A stretch of DNA of 64,000 nt from Hymenobacter polaris (GTDB lineage Bacteria > Bacteroidota > Bacteroidia > Cytophagales > Hymenobacteraceae). Made by a program: the position numbers and the translations under genes. Position 1 is the first letter of the stretch. Every line of letters starts with the position of its first letter. Of this stretch, positions 31,826-40,740 are shown piece after piece. The notes under the pieces were generated by a model, which worked only from the letters and a program-made list of their open reading frames with translations, was not told where the DNA came from and searched no databases. The stretch is from NCBI RefSeq assembly GCF_012927305.1, contig NZ_JABBGH010000001.1, forward strand, positions 1,488,001 through 1,552,000, written 5' to 3'.

Positions 31826-33982
31826 ATGTCCCGTTTCCTGCCTTTGCTGTTTTTCTTCGGCGCCTGGTGCCTGGCGGGCCCTGCGGCGGCCCGGCCCCCT
31901 AGGCGGCAAGCCCTGCCAGCTTACAGCGCTTACCTCTTCGCCTACTTCACCGGCAACAGCAAAGCCGAAGAAGCCATCCACTTCGCCCTGAGCCCCGATG
32001 GCTACCGCTACGTGGCCCTGAATGGCGACCAGCCCGTGGTAAGCTCGGCCGCCATCAGCCAGACCGGCGGGGTGCGCGACCCGCACATCTTGCGCGGGGC
32101 CGATGGCCAGTCGTTTTATATGGCGGCCACCGACATGGTGTCGGCCAAGGGCTGGGACTCGAACCGGGGCTTGGTGCTGCTGCGCTCAACCGACCTGCTG
32201 ACCTGGAAATCTAGCGCCATCAACTTTCAGCAGAAGTACCCCGGCCAGGAAACCCTCAAGCGCGTGTGGGCCCCGCAAACCATTTACGACGCCCAGGCGG
32301 GCAAGTACTTGGTTTACTTCTCGCTGAAGTACGGCGACCAGCCCGACAAAATCTACTACGCCTACGCCAACCAGGACTTTACCGACCTAGAGGGCGAGCC
32401 CAGGCAGCTGTTTCAGTCGCCCACCAATGGCTCGTGCATCGACGGCGACATTGTGGCCACGGGCGGCAAGTACTACCTCTTTTTCAAGACCGAAGGCCAG
32501 GGCAACGGCATCAAGATTGCCGTGAGCGACCACCTGACCAGCGGCTACGTGCTGCGCGACCAGTACGTGCAGCAAACCAGCAGCCCGGTGGAGGGCGCGG
32601 GCACCTTCAAGCTCAACAACTCCCCCGATTACATCTTGATGTACGACATGTACACCCAGGGCCGCTACCAGTTTACCCGCACCCGCGACCTGACGCACTT
32701 TCAGGTGGTAGACGGGGAAGTGAGCATGAATTTTCATCCCCGCCACGGCACCGTGCTGCCCCTCACGGCCGCCGAGGCCAGCCGCCTGGCCGCCCGCTGG
32801 CTGCGCCCGGCCGACGTGTGGCGCCTCACCCAAAACCCCGCCATCCGCCCCCAGAATACGGCCGTGGACACGGCCACCGGCCGGGTGACGCTGCTGGTGC
32901 AGCCAGGCACCAGCCTGCGCGCCTTCGACCCCGGCCTCACTACGTTTGGGCTGCCCGTGGCGCCGGCCGGCCCCCAAAACTTTGCCCTAGGGCCCGTTCG
33001 CTACACCGTGGGGCGGGGCGCCGGGCGGCGCACGTTTAGCGTGGCGGTGCAGGCCACCAGCAACCCCGCTCTCCCCGGCTACTACGCCGACCCAGCCGCG
33101 CTGTACGCCGAGCAAACCGGCCGCTACTACCTCTACCCCACTAGCGACGGCTTTGCGGGCTGGTCGGGCACCTACTTCAAGTCGTTTTCCTCGCCCGACT
33201 TGGTGCACTGGCGCGACGAGGGCGTCATCCTGGATTTGCCCAAGCAGGTGAGCTGGGCCAAAACCCGGGCCTGGGCCCCGTGCATCATCGAGCAGAAAAC
33301 GGCCACCGGCTACCGCTACGCCTACTATTTTTGCGCCGACGCCAAGATTGGGGTAGCCACGAGCAACAGTCCCACCGGGCCCTTCACCGACGCGGGCCGG
33401 CCACTGCTCGACCAGCGGCCCGCCGGCGTGCCGGGCGGCCAGCAGATTGACCCGGCCGTATTTCACGACCCCCAAAGCGGCAAAAACTACCTGTACTGGG
33501 GCAACGGCTACCTGGCCGGCGCCGAGCTGAGCGACGATTTGGTGAGCCTTAGGCCCGGCACCACGCGGGTGCTGACGCCCGACCAAACGTTTCGCGAAGG
33601 CGCGCACGTGTTTTTTCGCAACGGTACGTACTACTTCATGTGGAGCGAGAATGACACCCGCAGCCCCGACTACCAAGTGCGCTACGGCACGGCCACCGCA
33701 CCCCTAGGCCCCATTACGGTGCCAACCAATAACTTGGTAATCAGCAAAAATGCCGCCGCCGGCATTTACGGCACGGGCCACAACAGCACCGTGCAGGTGC
33801 CGGGGCGCGACGAGTGGTACCTGGTGTACCACCGCTTCACGTATCCGCAGGGCATTACGATGGGCGGCAACGCCGGCTTCCACCGCGAAGTATGCCTGGA
33901 CAAGCTGACGTTTAACCCCGACGGCAGCATCCAACCCGTGGTGCCCACCCACGCGGGCATTTCGCCGGTTAGCCGCAAGTAG
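31826..33982 (+). CDS. Tandem GH43 enzyme: two five-bladed propellers joined by an Ig-like domain
   Basis: 718 residues. After a signal peptide (LLFFFGAWCLAGPAAARP), propeller 1 (about 30-300) has GVRDPHILRGADGQSFYMAA with an acid-type Asp, RVWAPQTIYDAQAGKYLVYF and NGSCIDGDIVATGGKYYLFF. A beta-sandwich linker (about 320-415) resembles the small DUF5018-like domains seen in Bacteroidota glycosidases. Propeller 2 (about 420-718) has GYYADPAALYAEQTGRYYL, RAWAPCIIEQK, QQIDPAVFHDPQSGKNYLYW and FREGAHVFFRNGTYYFMW. Family 43 enzymes cleave arabinofuranosides, xylosides or galactans. Two complete GH43 domains in one chain is unusual. It follows the GH30 gene by 93 bp. Confidence 0.88.
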   Translation: MSRFLPLLFFFGAWCLAGPAAARPPRRQALPAYSAYLFAYFTGNSKAEEAIHFALSPDGYRYVALNGDQPVVSSAAISQTGGVRDPHILRGADGQSFYMAATDMVSAKGWDSNRGLVLLRSTDLLTWKSSAINFQQKYPGQETLKRVWAPQTIYDAQAGKYLVYFSLKYGDQPDKIYYAYANQDFTDLEGEPRQLFQSPTNGSCIDGDIVATGGKYYLFFKTEGQGNGIKIAVSDHLTSGYVLRDQYVQQTSSPVEGAGTFKLNNSPDYILMYDMYTQGRYQFTRTRDLTHFQVVDGEVSMNFHPRHGTVLPLTAAEASRLAARWLRPADVWRLTQNPAIRPQNTAVDTATGRVTLLVQPGTSLRAFDPGLTTFGLPVAPAGPQNFALGPVRYTVGRGAGRRTFSVAVQATSNPALPGYYADPAALYAEQTGRYYLYPTSDGFAGWSGTYFKSFSSPDLVHWRDEGVILDLPKQVSWAKTRAWAPCIIEQKTATGYRYAYYFCADAKIGVATSNSPTGPFTDAGRPLLDQRPAGVPGGQQIDPAVFHDPQSGKNYLYWGNGYLAGAELSDDLVSLRPGTTRVLTPDQTFREGAHVFFRNGTYYFMWSENDTRSPDYQVRYGTATAPLGPITVPTNNLVISKNAAAGIYGTGHNSTVQVPGRDEWYLVYHRFTYPQGITMGGNAGFHREVCLDKLTFNPDGSIQPVVPTHAGISPVSRK

Positions 33983-34251
33983 CGCCTCACGCCGGCCAGC
34001 AGGCGCTTAGAGCAGTAGTGCATATGGCGCGGATGTTTACCCCACCCCCGGCCCCTAGGGCCATATTAGGTATACTAAACTGGCCGACCAGCCTACTGCC
34101 CCCAGCGGCAGGAAGCCCTTTACTTTCGCGCGGCCTCTAAGCCAGGTTTTGGTGTTTTGAAGCCTACTTGCAGCGAATTAGTTTGGGTGCCTGCCACGAG
34201 GGCAGCGGGCACGCTCACCAGCAAAAATCTGCTTTACAACTACATTACCCG

Positions 34252-34716
34252 ATGCCTACTCCCGACGAAAACTTTGCGCAAACCGGTCTGCGCCTGCCTC
34301 CGGCGCCTACCCCCCTAGGCGTATATAAGCCCTGCCTGGTTGAGGGCAAGTACCTCTACGTATCGGGCCACGGGCCGGTGCAAGACGATAAGAGCCTGCT
34401 TATCGGGCGCATCGGCGACGCTATCGACCAGGAGGGCGGCAAGCTGGCCGCCCGGCAGGTGGGCCTCACCATCCTGGCCACCATTGTGGCCCACCTCGGC
34501 AGCCTCAACCAAGTCAAGCGCGTGCTGAAGGTGCTGGGCATGGTCAACTGCACGCCCGATTTTGAGAAGCACCCCTACGTCATCAACGGGTGCAGCGAGC
34601 TGTTTGCCCAGGTGTGGGGGCCCGACCACGGCGTGGGCGTGCGCAGCGCCGTGGGCTTCGGCTCGCTACCCGATAACATTCCGGTCGAGATTGAGGCGCT
34701 GTTTGAATTAGTGTAG
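34252..34716 (+). CDS. RidA-family protein (YjgF/YER057c/UK114)
   Basis: 154 residues from the ATG at 34252; the frame extends upstream to 34168 but those residues are not family-like. Recognisable parts are KPCLVEGKYLYVSGHGPVQ, ARQVGLTILATIVAHLGSL, VKRVLKVLGMVNCTPDFEKH and GVGVRSAVGFGSLPDNIPVE, where the Arg binds the substrate carboxylate. RidA proteins hydrolyse reactive enamines and imines released by PLP enzymes. It is the first of three close genes, followed by a PLP-dependent D-threonine aldolase-like enzyme (15 bp gap) and a dipeptidase (11 bp gap), which explains its role. The 269-bp gap before it holds a weak TACTTTCG element near 34125 and nothing else I can support. Confidence 0.92.
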   Translation: MPTPDENFAQTGLRLPPAPTPLGVYKPCLVEGKYLYVSGHGPVQDDKSLLIGRIGDAIDQEGGKLAARQVGLTILATIVAHLGSLNQVKRVLKVLGMVNCTPDFEKHPYVINGCSELFAQVWGPDHGVGVRSAVGFGSLPDNIPVEIEALFELV

Positions 34717-34731
34717 CAAGCTGCCTTACTG

Positions 34732-35847
34732 ATGGTTAGGAATATGCAGGAGTGGTATCAAATTGCGGATGTGGCGGCGCTCGACACGCCGGCGCTAGTG
34801 GTGTACCCCGCGCGGGTGGCGCACAACCTGGCGCTGCTCACCTCGCACGTAGACGACCCCGGGCGGCTGCGGCCGCACATCAAAACCCACAAAAGCCGCG
34901 AAGCCGTGCAGCTGACGCTGGCCGCGGGCATCACCAAGTTTAAGTGCGCCACCATTGCCGAGGCCGAGCTGCTGGGCAGCTGCCAGGTGCCCGACGTGCT
35001 GCTGGCCTACCAGCCCGTGGGGCCCAAGGCGCGCCGCCTGCTCGCCCTGCTGCAGCAGTACCCCCGCACCCGCTTTTCGTGCTTAATCGACGACTACGAA
35101 GCTGCTTGCCAGCTCAACGAACTGGCCCAGGCCGCCCAGCAGCAAGTGCCGGTGTTCATCGACCTGAACGTGGGCATGAACCGCACGGGCTTGGCCCCGG
35201 CGGCGGCCCTAGGGCTTTACCAGCAGTGCCAGGCCTTGCCCCACCTCACCGTAGTGGGCCTGCACGCCTACGACGGCCACCTGCGCGACGAAGACCTGGC
35301 CGTGCGCACCGCGCGCTGCCACCAGGCGTTTGCGCCGGTGGCCGCGCTGGCCGAGCAGCTGCGGGCCCTGGGGGTGGCGCCGGTTATCGTGGCGGGGGGT
35401 ACGCCTACGTTTCCCGTGCACGCCGCCCGGCCGGAAGTGGAGTGCAGCCCCGGCACGTTTATTTATTGGGATGGCGGCTACGGCCAAGCCTTTGCCGAGC
35501 AGCCCTTTTTGCCGGCGGCGCTGGTGCTGAGCCGCGTAGTGTCGCAGCCCACCGCCACCACGCTCTGCCTGGACCTGGGCCACAAGGCCATTGCCCCCGA
35601 AAGCCCGCTGGATAAGCGCGTTACCTTCCTGAATGCGCCCGAGCTGCGCCCCATTGGCCACAGCGAGGAGCACCTGGTGGTGGAGGCCGGGCCCGGCCAC
35701 GGCTACCGGGTGGGCGACGTGCTCTACGGCCTGCCGCACCACATTTGCCCCACGGTGGCCCTCTACGCGCAGGCCGTGGCCATCGAAAACCACCACCTGG
35801 CCGGGGAGTGGCCCACCGCGGCCCGCGACCGGGTGCTTACCGTGTAG
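34732..35847 (+). CDS. D-threonine aldolase/D-serine dehydratase-like PLP enzyme
   Basis: 371 residues of the alanine racemase fold. The PLP lysine is in RLRPHIKTHKSREA. Substrate and metal motifs are FIDLNVGMNRTG, LHAYDGHLRD, the GGTPTFPVH turn, and the C-terminal HSEEHLVVEAGPGHGYRVGD with LPHHICPTVALY, where the divalent metal ligands lie. Family members cleave D-threonine to glycine and acetaldehyde or dehydrate D-serine. ATG at 34744 is an alternative start, four codons in. It sits between RidA, which would clear its reactive intermediates, and an M19 dipeptidase that could release D-amino acids. This points to turnover of D-amino-acid-containing peptides. Confidence 0.9.
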   Translation: MVRNMQEWYQIADVAALDTPALVVYPARVAHNLALLTSHVDDPGRLRPHIKTHKSREAVQLTLAAGITKFKCATIAEAELLGSCQVPDVLLAYQPVGPKARRLLALLQQYPRTRFSCLIDDYEAACQLNELAQAAQQQVPVFIDLNVGMNRTGLAPAAALGLYQQCQALPHLTVVGLHAYDGHLRDEDLAVRTARCHQAFAPVAALAEQLRALGVAPVIVAGGTPTFPVHAARPEVECSPGTFIYWDGGYGQAFAEQPFLPAALVLSRVVSQPTATTLCLDLGHKAIAPESPLDKRVTFLNAPELRPIGHSEEHLVVEAGPGHGYRVGDVLYGLPHHICPTVALYAQAVAIENHHLAGEWPTAARDRVLTV

Positions 35848-35858
35848 CCTTGTAGCCC

Positions 35859-36932
35859 ATGCTGATTGTAGACGCCCACCTCGACCTGAGCATGAATGCC
35901 CTGGAGTGGAACCGCGACCTGACCCAGCCCGTGGCGGCCCTCAACGCGCGCGAAGCCGGCCTGACCGACAAGCCCGACCGGGGCCGCGCCGTGGTGAGCC
36001 TGCCCGAGCTGCGCCGGGGCAACGTGGGGCTGGTGGTAGCCACCCAGATTGCGCGCTACGTGGCGCCCGGCAACCCCCTGCCGGGCTGGCACTCGCCCGC
36101 CCAGGCCTGGGCCCAAACCCAGGGCCAGCTAGCCTGGTACCGGGCCATGGAAGCCGCCGGCGAAATGACCCAGGTGCGCGACCGCGCCACCCTGGAGCAG
36201 CACCTGAGCCAGTGGGCCGACGACCGCCCTAGGGACCGCAAGCCCGTCGGCTACATTCTGAGCCTGGAGGGGGCCGATTCGCTCATTACTGTGGAGCATT
36301 TGGCGCTGGCCCACCGGTATGGGCTGCGGGCCGTGGGCCCCGCCCACTACGGACCCGGCCGCTACGCCCAGGGCACCGACGCCACCGGCGGCCTAGGACC
36401 CCAGGGCCGGGCGCTGCTGCGCGAGATGGAGCGCCTGAATATTATTCTGGATGCCACGCACCTCTGCGACGACAGTTTTTGGGAGGCGCTCGACCACTTT
36501 GGCGGGCCCGTGTGGGCCAGCCATAACAACTGCCGGGCCCTGGTGCCCCACAACCGCCAGTACAGCGACGAGCAGCTGCGGGCGCTGGCCGCGCGCGGCG
36601 CCGTGATGGGGGCCGCGCTCGACGCCTGGATGCTGGTGCCGGGCTGGGTGCGCGGCGCCTCGACGCCCCTAGGGATGCGCTGCAACCTGGAGGTGGTGCT
36701 CGACCACATCGACCACGTGTGCCAGGTGACGGGCAGCGCCCAGCACGTGGGACTGGGCACCGACCTCGACGGTGCCTTCGGCCGCGAGCAGTGTCCCTAC
36801 GACCTGGAAACCATTGCCGACCTGCAACAACTACCCGACCTGCTGGCCCGGCGCGGCTACTCGGTCCCGGACATCGAGGGCCTACTGCACGGCAACTGGC
36901 TGCGCTTCCTGCGCCGGGCGTGGCCAGCCTGA
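35859..36932 (+). CDS. M19 membrane-dipeptidase-family peptidase
   Basis: 357 residues of the renal dipeptidase-type amidohydrolase barrel. Metal ligands are visible in IVDAHLDLSMNAL (HxD), SLEGADSLI (bridging Glu) and ILDATHLCDDSFWEAL plus VWASHNNCRAL (His residues). The C-terminal HVGLGTDLDGAFGREQCP supplies the active-site Asp. Such enzymes cleave dipeptides, often with a D-residue at the C-terminal position. No signal peptide is present, so it acts in the cytoplasm. It ends a three-gene unit with RidA and the D-threonine aldolase-like enzyme. The stop is 32 bp before the GH3 start. Confidence 0.92.
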   Translation: MLIVDAHLDLSMNALEWNRDLTQPVAALNAREAGLTDKPDRGRAVVSLPELRRGNVGLVVATQIARYVAPGNPLPGWHSPAQAWAQTQGQLAWYRAMEAAGEMTQVRDRATLEQHLSQWADDRPRDRKPVGYILSLEGADSLITVEHLALAHRYGLRAVGPAHYGPGRYAQGTDATGGLGPQGRALLREMERLNIILDATHLCDDSFWEALDHFGGPVWASHNNCRALVPHNRQYSDEQLRALAARGAVMGAALDAWMLVPGWVRGASTPLGMRCNLEVVLDHIDHVCQVTGSAQHVGLGTDLDGAFGREQCPYDLETIADLQQLPDLLARRGYSVPDIEGLLHGNWLRFLRRAWPA

Positions 36933-36964
36933 TTGTTTCAAACTACTCCCCTACTTTCGTTTGC

Positions 36965-39352
36965 ATGACTACGTATCTCGCGCTGGCACTGGGCTTGCTC
37001 GCTACCGCCGCCAGCGCCCAGCCAGGCCAGCCGCTTTACCAAAACCGCCAGGCCCCCACCGAAGCCCGGGTGCAGGACCTACTGGCCCGCATGACGACGG
37101 AGGAGAAGGTGGGGCAGCTCTCGACTCTCCTAGGGTGGGAAATGTACCAGAAAGACGGCCAGCGGGTTAGCGCGAGCGCGGCGTATACAAAGGTGGTGGA
37201 TGAGCGCCACATCGGCGCGCTGTGGGCCACGCTGCGCGCCGACCCCTGGACCAAGAAAACCCTGCGCACGGGCCTCAACCCTAGGCAAGCCGCCGAGGCC
37301 ACCAACGCCCTGCAGCGCTACGCCGTGGAGCACACGCGGCTGCACATTCCGCTGCTGCTGGCCGAGGAGTGCCCGCACGGCCACATGGCCATCGGCACCA
37401 CGGTTTTCCCCACCTCCATCGGGCAAAGCAGCACCTGGGACCCGGCCCTGATTCAGCGCATGGCGGCGGCCATTGCCACCGAGGCTAGGGTGCAGGGCGC
37501 GCACATCGGCTACGGCCCGGTGCTGGACCTGGCCCGCGAGCCGCGCTGGTCGCGGGTGGAGGAAACCTACGGCGAAGACCCCGTGCTCAACAGCCAGATG
37601 GGCGTGGCCATGGTGCAGGGCTTTCAGGGCGCCAGCCTAAAGAGCGGCAGCAACATAGTGTCTACGCTCAAGCACTTTACGGCCTACGGCGTGCCCGAGG
37701 GCGGCCACAACGGCGGCAGCATCAGCACGGGCCCGCGCGAGCTGTTTCAGAGCTACTTGCCACCCTTTCGGGCGGCGGTGCAGGCCGGGGCGCAGTCGGT
37801 GATGACGGCCTACAACTCCATCGACGGCGTGCCGTGCTCGGCCAACTCATTTTTGCTGACCGACGTGCTGCGCCAGCGCTGGGGCTTCCAGGGCTTCACG
37901 GTGTCGGACCTGGGCAGCATTTCGGGCCTGGCAGGCAACCACCACGTGGCCGCCACCGCGCCCGAGGCGGCGGCGCTGGCCCTTAACGCCGGCCTCGACG
38001 ACGACCTGAGCGGCTACGGCTACGACAAGGAGCTGCTGGCCGCCCTTGAGCAAAAGCTAGTGGCGCCCGAGGTGCTCGACCGCGCCGTGGGCCGGGTGCT
38101 GCGGGTGAAATTTGAAATGGGTCTCTTTGAAAACCCTTACGTGGACCCCGCCAAGGCTGCCAAGCTGGTGCGCACGCCGGCCCACGTGCAGCTGGCCCGG
38201 CAGGTTGCGCAGGAGTCCATCGTGCTGCTCAAGAACGAAAACAACCTGCTGCCGCTAACCAAAACCTTGCAGCGCATTGCCGTAATCGGCCCCAACGCCG
38301 ATAATATGTACAACCAGCTGGGCGACTACACGGCGCCCCAGCCCGAAAGCAACGTGGTGACGGTGCTCGAAGGCATTCGGGCCAAAGTGCCGGCCACTAC
38401 CCAGGTTGTTTACGCCAAGGGCTGCGCCATTCGGGACACGGCCAGCGCCAATATTGCCGAGGCCGTGGCCGCCGCCCGCGGCGCGCAAGTGGCCGTGGTC
38501 GTCCTAGGGGGCTCCAGCGCCCGCGACTTCAAAACCGAGTACCAAAGCACGGGCGCGGCCACCGTGACGGCCGCCGCAGGCGGGCAGGTTATCAGCGACA
38601 TGGAGAGCGGCGAGGGCTACGACCGCGCCTCGCTCGATTTGCTAGGTAAGCAGCTGGCGCTGCTGCAAGCCGTGGTGGCCACCGGCACGCCGGTGGTGGC
38701 GGTTTTCGTCAAAGGCCGCCCGCTCAACCTGAACTGGCCGGCCGCCCACGTGCCCGCCCTGCTCGATGCCTGGTATCCCGGCCAGGAGGGCGGCCACGCC
38801 GTGGCTGACGTGCTCTTTGGCGACTACAACCCCGCCGGCCGCCTGCCCATTTCGGTGCCCAAAAGCGTGGGCCAGCTGCCGGTGTATTACAACGCCAAGC
38901 GGCCCGTCACGCACGGCTACGTCGAAATGGACAACAAACCGCTCTACAGCTTCGGCCACGGCCTGAGCTACAGCCAGTTTGCGTATTCCGACTTGCAAGC
39001 CAGCGCCACCGAAAGCCAGGGCGCGGTGCGGGTTAGCGTGCGCTTCAAAGTGAAGAATACCAGTCCGCGGGCGGGCGATGAAGTAGCTCAGCTCTACCTC
39101 AGCGACGACGTCAGCTCGGTGGTTACCCCGGCCAGGCAGTTGAAGAAGTTCCAGCGCCTCTCGCTGCAAGCCGGTGAGCAGCGGGAAGTGGCCTTCGAGC
39201 TAACGGCCGAAGACCTGATGCTGCTGAACGGCAGCCTAAAGTGGGTGGTCGAGCCGGGCACCTTCACGCTTTTCCTAGGGGCTTCGTCGGAAGATATTCG
39301 GCTGAAGACGCAGGTTAAGGTGGCGCAGGGCGTGGAGAATGTGGCGCGTTAA
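36965..39352 (+). CDS. GH3-family glycosidase (beta-glucosidase/beta-xylosidase type), exported
   Basis: 795 residues from the ATG at 36965, which gives a signal peptide (YLALALGLLATAASA). The frame is open far upstream (36719), but that part is antisense-like coding of the dipeptidase end. GH3 N-domain: RMTTEEKVGQLSTLL, ECPHGHMAIGTTVFP, RVEETYGEDPVL, STLKHFTAYGVPEGGHN and the nucleophile in GFTVSDLGSISGLAG. GH3 C-domain: VLLKNENNLLPL, VVVLGGSSARDF and GEGYDRASLDLLGKQL, likely with the acid/base Glu. A fibronectin-like domain closes the protein. Members remove beta-linked glucose or xylose from oligosaccharides in the periplasm. Substrate not certain. Confidence 0.93.
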   Translation: MTTYLALALGLLATAASAQPGQPLYQNRQAPTEARVQDLLARMTTEEKVGQLSTLLGWEMYQKDGQRVSASAAYTKVVDERHIGALWATLRADPWTKKTLRTGLNPRQAAEATNALQRYAVEHTRLHIPLLLAEECPHGHMAIGTTVFPTSIGQSSTWDPALIQRMAAAIATEARVQGAHIGYGPVLDLAREPRWSRVEETYGEDPVLNSQMGVAMVQGFQGASLKSGSNIVSTLKHFTAYGVPEGGHNGGSISTGPRELFQSYLPPFRAAVQAGAQSVMTAYNSIDGVPCSANSFLLTDVLRQRWGFQGFTVSDLGSISGLAGNHHVAATAPEAAALALNAGLDDDLSGYGYDKELLAALEQKLVAPEVLDRAVGRVLRVKFEMGLFENPYVDPAKAAKLVRTPAHVQLARQVAQESIVLLKNENNLLPLTKTLQRIAVIGPNADNMYNQLGDYTAPQPESNVVTVLEGIRAKVPATTQVVYAKGCAIRDTASANIAEAVAAARGAQVAVVVLGGSSARDFKTEYQSTGAATVTAAAGGQVISDMESGEGYDRASLDLLGKQLALLQAVVATGTPVVAVFVKGRPLNLNWPAAHVPALLDAWYPGQEGGHAVADVLFGDYNPAGRLPISVPKSVGQLPVYYNAKRPVTHGYVEMDNKPLYSFGHGLSYSQFAYSDLQASATESQGAVRVSVRFKVKNTSPRAGDEVAQLYLSDDVSSVVTPARQLKKFQRLSLQAGEQREVAFELTAEDLMLLNGSLKWVVEPGTFTLFLGASSEDIRLKTQVKVAQGVENVAR

Positions 39353-39366
39353 GACCCTAGGGGCTT

Positions 39367-39470
39367 ACCCCACCCCCGGCCCCTCCCCTCCGGGAGAGGG
39401 GAGCCTGACGACCTCTTTACTGCGCGGCCGTGGCTCCCCTCTCCCGGAGGGGAGGGGCCGGGGGTGGGGT
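39367..39470. repeat. Perfect 39-bp GC-rich inverted repeat
   Basis: ACCCCACCCCCGGCCCCTCC and the following 19 bases (39367-39405) are mirrored exactly at 39432-39470, around a 26-base loop. The hairpin lies in the gap between the GH3 gene and the sialidase-like gene. It does not resemble the GTCATGCT family. Confidence 0.9.
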
Positions 39471-39543
39471 CCACCGCTCAGGGCATTAAGCACGCTATGT
39501 TGCTGTAACTACCTCCTCGCCCTGCTCATCTGGCGCCCGCTTT

Positions 39544-40578
39544 ATGAAAGCATACTTCTTACTCGCTGCCCTTGGCCTAGGGCTGCCCCTGCCGGGCAGG
39601 GCCCAGCGCACGTGGGTAATTGCCAAGCAGGAGCTGCTTTTTACGGCGCCGCCGTTTCGGCAGTGCCACGCCTCCACGCTGGTGGAAGTGGCGCGGAATA
39701 AGTTTCTGGTGGCCTGCTTTGGCGGCTCGCAGGAAAGCCGGCCGGACGTTGCCATCTGGCTCGCCAGCTTGGATGCCCACGGGGCTTCGGCGCCGCAGCG
39801 GGTGGCCGACGGGGTGGTGAACGACACGCTGCGCTACCCCAGCTGGAACCCGGTTTTGTTTCAGGTGCGCGGGGGCAACTTGCTTTTGTTTTATAAGGTG
39901 GGGCCTAACCCTAGGGAGTGGTGGGGCCTGGTGAAAAGCTCGGCCGACGGCGGCCGCACGTGGTCGGCGGCGCGGCGGTTGCCACCGGGCGTGCTGGGGC
40001 CCATCAAAAACAAGCTGGTGCAGCTGGCCAACGGCACCATCCTGGCCCCCTCGAGCGTGGAGGAAGCCAATGGGCGCTGGAAAATCCACCTGGAAAAGTC
40101 CACCGACCTAGGGCAGACGTGGCAGGTGCTGCCGGTTGACAACGACTCACCGCTGGACGTGATTCAGCCCAGCATCCTGACGTATCCGGGCAACCGCCTG
40201 CAGCTGCTGTGCCGCAGCAAGCAGGGGCGCATCGTGCAGGCCTGGTCCCCGGATGGCGGCGCGAGCTGGGGCCGGCTCTCGCCAACGTCCCTGCTCAACC
40301 CGAACTCCGGCACCGATGCCGTGACGCTCAAAAGTGGTACCCAGCTGCTGGTGTACAACCCCGCGCTGCCCGGCAAAGACTGGTTTAACGGCCGCAGCAC
40401 GCTGCGCGTGGCCGCCTCCACCGACGGGGTAGCCTGGCACGACGTGGCCACGCTGGAAAACGGCACCACCGAGGAATACAGCTACCCCGCCATTATCGAG
40501 GCGCAGGATGGCCGGGTCCACATCACCTACACCTACAACCGCCAGAACATCAAGCACGTGGTGCTACAGGCACAGTAA
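39544..40578 (+). CDS. Sialidase-like BNR/Asp-box protein, exported
   Basis: 344 residues with a signal peptide (YFLLAALGLGLPLPGRA). Four Asp-box motifs mark a six-bladed propeller: SADGGRTWS, STDLGQTWQ, SPDGGASWG and STDGVAWHD. The first blade contains PPFRQCHASTLVEV and FGGSQESRPDVAIWLASL, as in the BNR_2 family. That family includes exo-sialidases but also other hydrolases and lyases, so the activity is open; the classic FRIP motif is not obvious. It sits among GH3, GH2, GH20 and GH92 genes, which would fit trimming of a complex glycan. The ATG at 39544 follows the 39-bp hairpin by 73 bases. Confidence 0.85.
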   Translation: MKAYFLLAALGLGLPLPGRAQRTWVIAKQELLFTAPPFRQCHASTLVEVARNKFLVACFGGSQESRPDVAIWLASLDAHGASAPQRVADGVVNDTLRYPSWNPVLFQVRGGNLLLFYKVGPNPREWWGLVKSSADGGRTWSAARRLPPGVLGPIKNKLVQLANGTILAPSSVEEANGRWKIHLEKSTDLGQTWQVLPVDNDSPLDVIQPSILTYPGNRLQLLCRSKQGRIVQAWSPDGGASWGRLSPTSLLNPNSGTDAVTLKSGTQLLVYNPALPGKDWFNGRSTLRVAASTDGVAWHDVATLENGTTEEYSYPAIIEAQDGRVHITYTYNRQNIKHVVLQAQ

Positions 40579-40685
40579 CTGAAACCGGGAGGCGCTAACT
40601 AGGACCTAAGCAAACGTGGCCCGCTGGCGCGTTCTCTTATTATTTGCGCTTTCTAACCGGACTTCTGTTAAATTTTTATGGAAGT

Positions 40686-40730
40686 GCTTTTTCTTACCAA
40701 AAAAAGCTACTTTATTTACAAAAAATAAAG
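40686..40730 (+). promoter_or_regulatory. Two adjacent AT-rich inverted repeats, candidate operator of the ROK regulator
   Basis: GCTTTTT (40686-40692) pairs with AAAAAGC (40701-40707), and CTTTATTT (40710-40717) pairs with AAATAAAG (40723-40730) around ACAAA. The second ends 10 bases before the ATG of the ROK gene. The 162-bp gap is sharply AT-rich against its GC-rich surroundings. Symmetry and position suit a repressor site for the NagC/XylR-type protein itself. Confidence 0.5.
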
Positions 40731-40740
40731 CCTCCATGCT

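Noticed and set aside
36719..36964. Upstream extension of the GH3 frame
   Set aside because: The 82 codons overlap the dipeptidase gene in another phase and have no signal peptide; the ATG at 36965 gives a clear one.
39544..40578. Calling the Asp-box protein a true sialidase
   Set aside because: Asp boxes and the family pattern are there, but the FRIP motif and the catalytic Arg triad could not be assigned with confidence, so only sialidase-like is stated.
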